NCBI GenBank assembly: GCA_045808425.1
Contig: JBJMFM010000230.1
Coordinates: forward strand, 1 to 5,717
Direction of reading: 5' to 3'
Length of the DNA stretch: 5,717 nt
Source: JAFAQB01 sp045808425
GTDB taxonomy: Archaea; Thermoproteota; Nitrososphaeria; Nitrososphaerales; Nitrososphaeraceae
A program made the translations under genes and the position numbers. Positions 5,295 through 5,717 of this stretch are shown piece by piece. The notes under the pieces were generated by a model. The model did no database searches. It saw only the letters and a list, made by a program, of their open reading frames with translations, and was not told where the DNA came from. How positions within the stretch are numbered: position 1 is the stretch's first letter; every line of letters begins with the position of its first letter.

Positions 5295-5717
5295 ATGTCT
5301 GCACAGGCTGCCAAGTCTACTTCAATATCAAAACCAGCCGCCGCTGCTCAAAAAACTTCTACTTCGCCTCAGGTTGCTTCGTCGGCTCCCACCCCGAAGG
5401 TATCGGCGGCAGACACTACATCTTCAACTGCTCCTACTACACCTGCAACAGGAGGAGTAGCAGCAGGAGCATCTGGTGGTAGCGGTACAACTACTATTTC
5501 TCTAACAGGAAGTGGCACAAATTATTCAAAGGCTGATGGACCTATTGATCCAAGTTTCAAATCGAAAAGGCAAGTGGCAGGTACTTTTCAGGGTATAAAA
5601 GTATGGGGTCCAATAGATCCACCAGGACAGCTAGGTATATGGGGTACAGAGGTAACTGTAGATTATGATATATGTGTAGCAGATGGTGCATGCATTGAAG
5701 CCTGCCCGGTAAATGTA
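5295..5717 (+). CDS. Ferredoxin, Sulfolobus/Thermoplasma 7Fe (zinc-ferredoxin) family, 3'-truncated by window end
   Basis: A soluble low-potential electron carrier, probably serving 2-oxoacid:ferredoxin oxidoreductases and related enzymes. From the ATG at 5295, 141 codons are visible. Residues 1-82 are Ala/Ser/Thr/Pro-rich and probably disordered. The core begins at PIDPSF (83-88) and continues with KRQVAG, KVWGP, DPP and VDYDIC, matching the N-terminal extension plus first cluster of archaeal 'zinc' ferredoxins. The first cluster motif is C127-x2-D130-x2-C133-x3-C137-P; Asp at the second position is the family arrangement associated with a [3Fe-4S] cluster. The second cluster motif would lie beyond the window. 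All three His that bind zinc in the Sulfolobus protein are replaced here (Phe98, Ile101, Trp116). The start is uncertain: the frame is open upstream through ATG 5247 to GTG 5169, where the promoter would fit a leaderless mRNA. There is no Shine-Dalgarno sequence before 5295. Confidence 0.9.
   Translation, partial: MSAQAAKSTSISKPAAAAQKTSTSPQVASSAPTPKVSAADTTSSTAPTTPATGGVAAGASGGSGTTTISLTGSGTNYSKADGPIDPSFKSKRQVAGTFQGIKVWGPIDPPGQLGIWGTEVTVDYDICVADGACIEACPVNV

Noticed and set aside
5197..5460. Plus-strand open frame of 87 codons with a Leu/Arg/Pro-rich tail
   Set aside because: It is the +1-type shadow of the ferredoxin frame; its odd composition comes from reading the Ala/Ser/Thr/Pro-rich linker out of phase.
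1..5717. CRISPR array, insertion sequence, integrase, attachment site within the tRNA
   Set aside because: No regularly spaced repeats, no transposase or integrase frame, and no repeat of the tRNA 3' end elsewhere in the window.

Overview
The window looks like chromosomal DNA from an AT-rich, ammonia-oxidising-type archaeon (Thaumarchaeota/Nitrososphaeria, perhaps near Nitrososphaera or Nitrosocosmicus). The evidence is an archaeal-type phosphoglucosamine mutase, a tRNA-Leu interrupted by two archaeal bulge-helix-bulge introns, a ferredoxin of the Sulfolobus/Thermoplasma type, TATA-like promoters with little Shine-Dalgarno signal, and long gene-poor spacers. The lineage is inferred from family resemblance only. 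No 16S or amo marker is present.

Layout: (1) 28-1437, minus strand: complete glmM-type sugar phosphate mutase. (2) 1438-2125: spacer with weak small frames. (3) 2126-2262, plus strand: tRNA-Leu(UAG) with a 23-nt intron at position 30/31 and a 29-nt intron at 37/38 (or 38/39). (4) 2263-3298: about 1 kb of gene-poor DNA with one possible 41-residue membrane peptide. (5) 3299-3574, minus strand: small basic protein of unknown function with a CxxC motif. (6) 3575-3979: spacer. (7) 3980-4684, minus strand: UbiE/MenG-like SAM methyltransferase starting at TTG. (8) 4685-5294: spacer holding four consecutive hairpins (4755-4924), a candidate structured RNA or leader. (9) 5295 to the window end, plus strand: 5' part of a ferredoxin gene with a long Ala/Ser/Thr/Pro-rich N-terminus. 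Its frame stays open upstream to a possible GTG start at 5169.

The genes do not form one operon. They are separated by 400 bp or more and are individually promoted if they are expressed. They represent amino-sugar activation, translation, probable quinone methylation and electron transfer: housekeeping functions in a low-density region. I see no CRISPR array, transposase, integrase, toxin-antitoxin pair or obvious defence island. The strongest points for follow-up are the doubly interrupted tRNA whose first intron carries copies of both strands of the anticodon stem, the hairpin cluster between the methyltransferase and the ferredoxin, and the loss in the ferredoxin of all three histidines that bind zinc in the Sulfolobus homologue.
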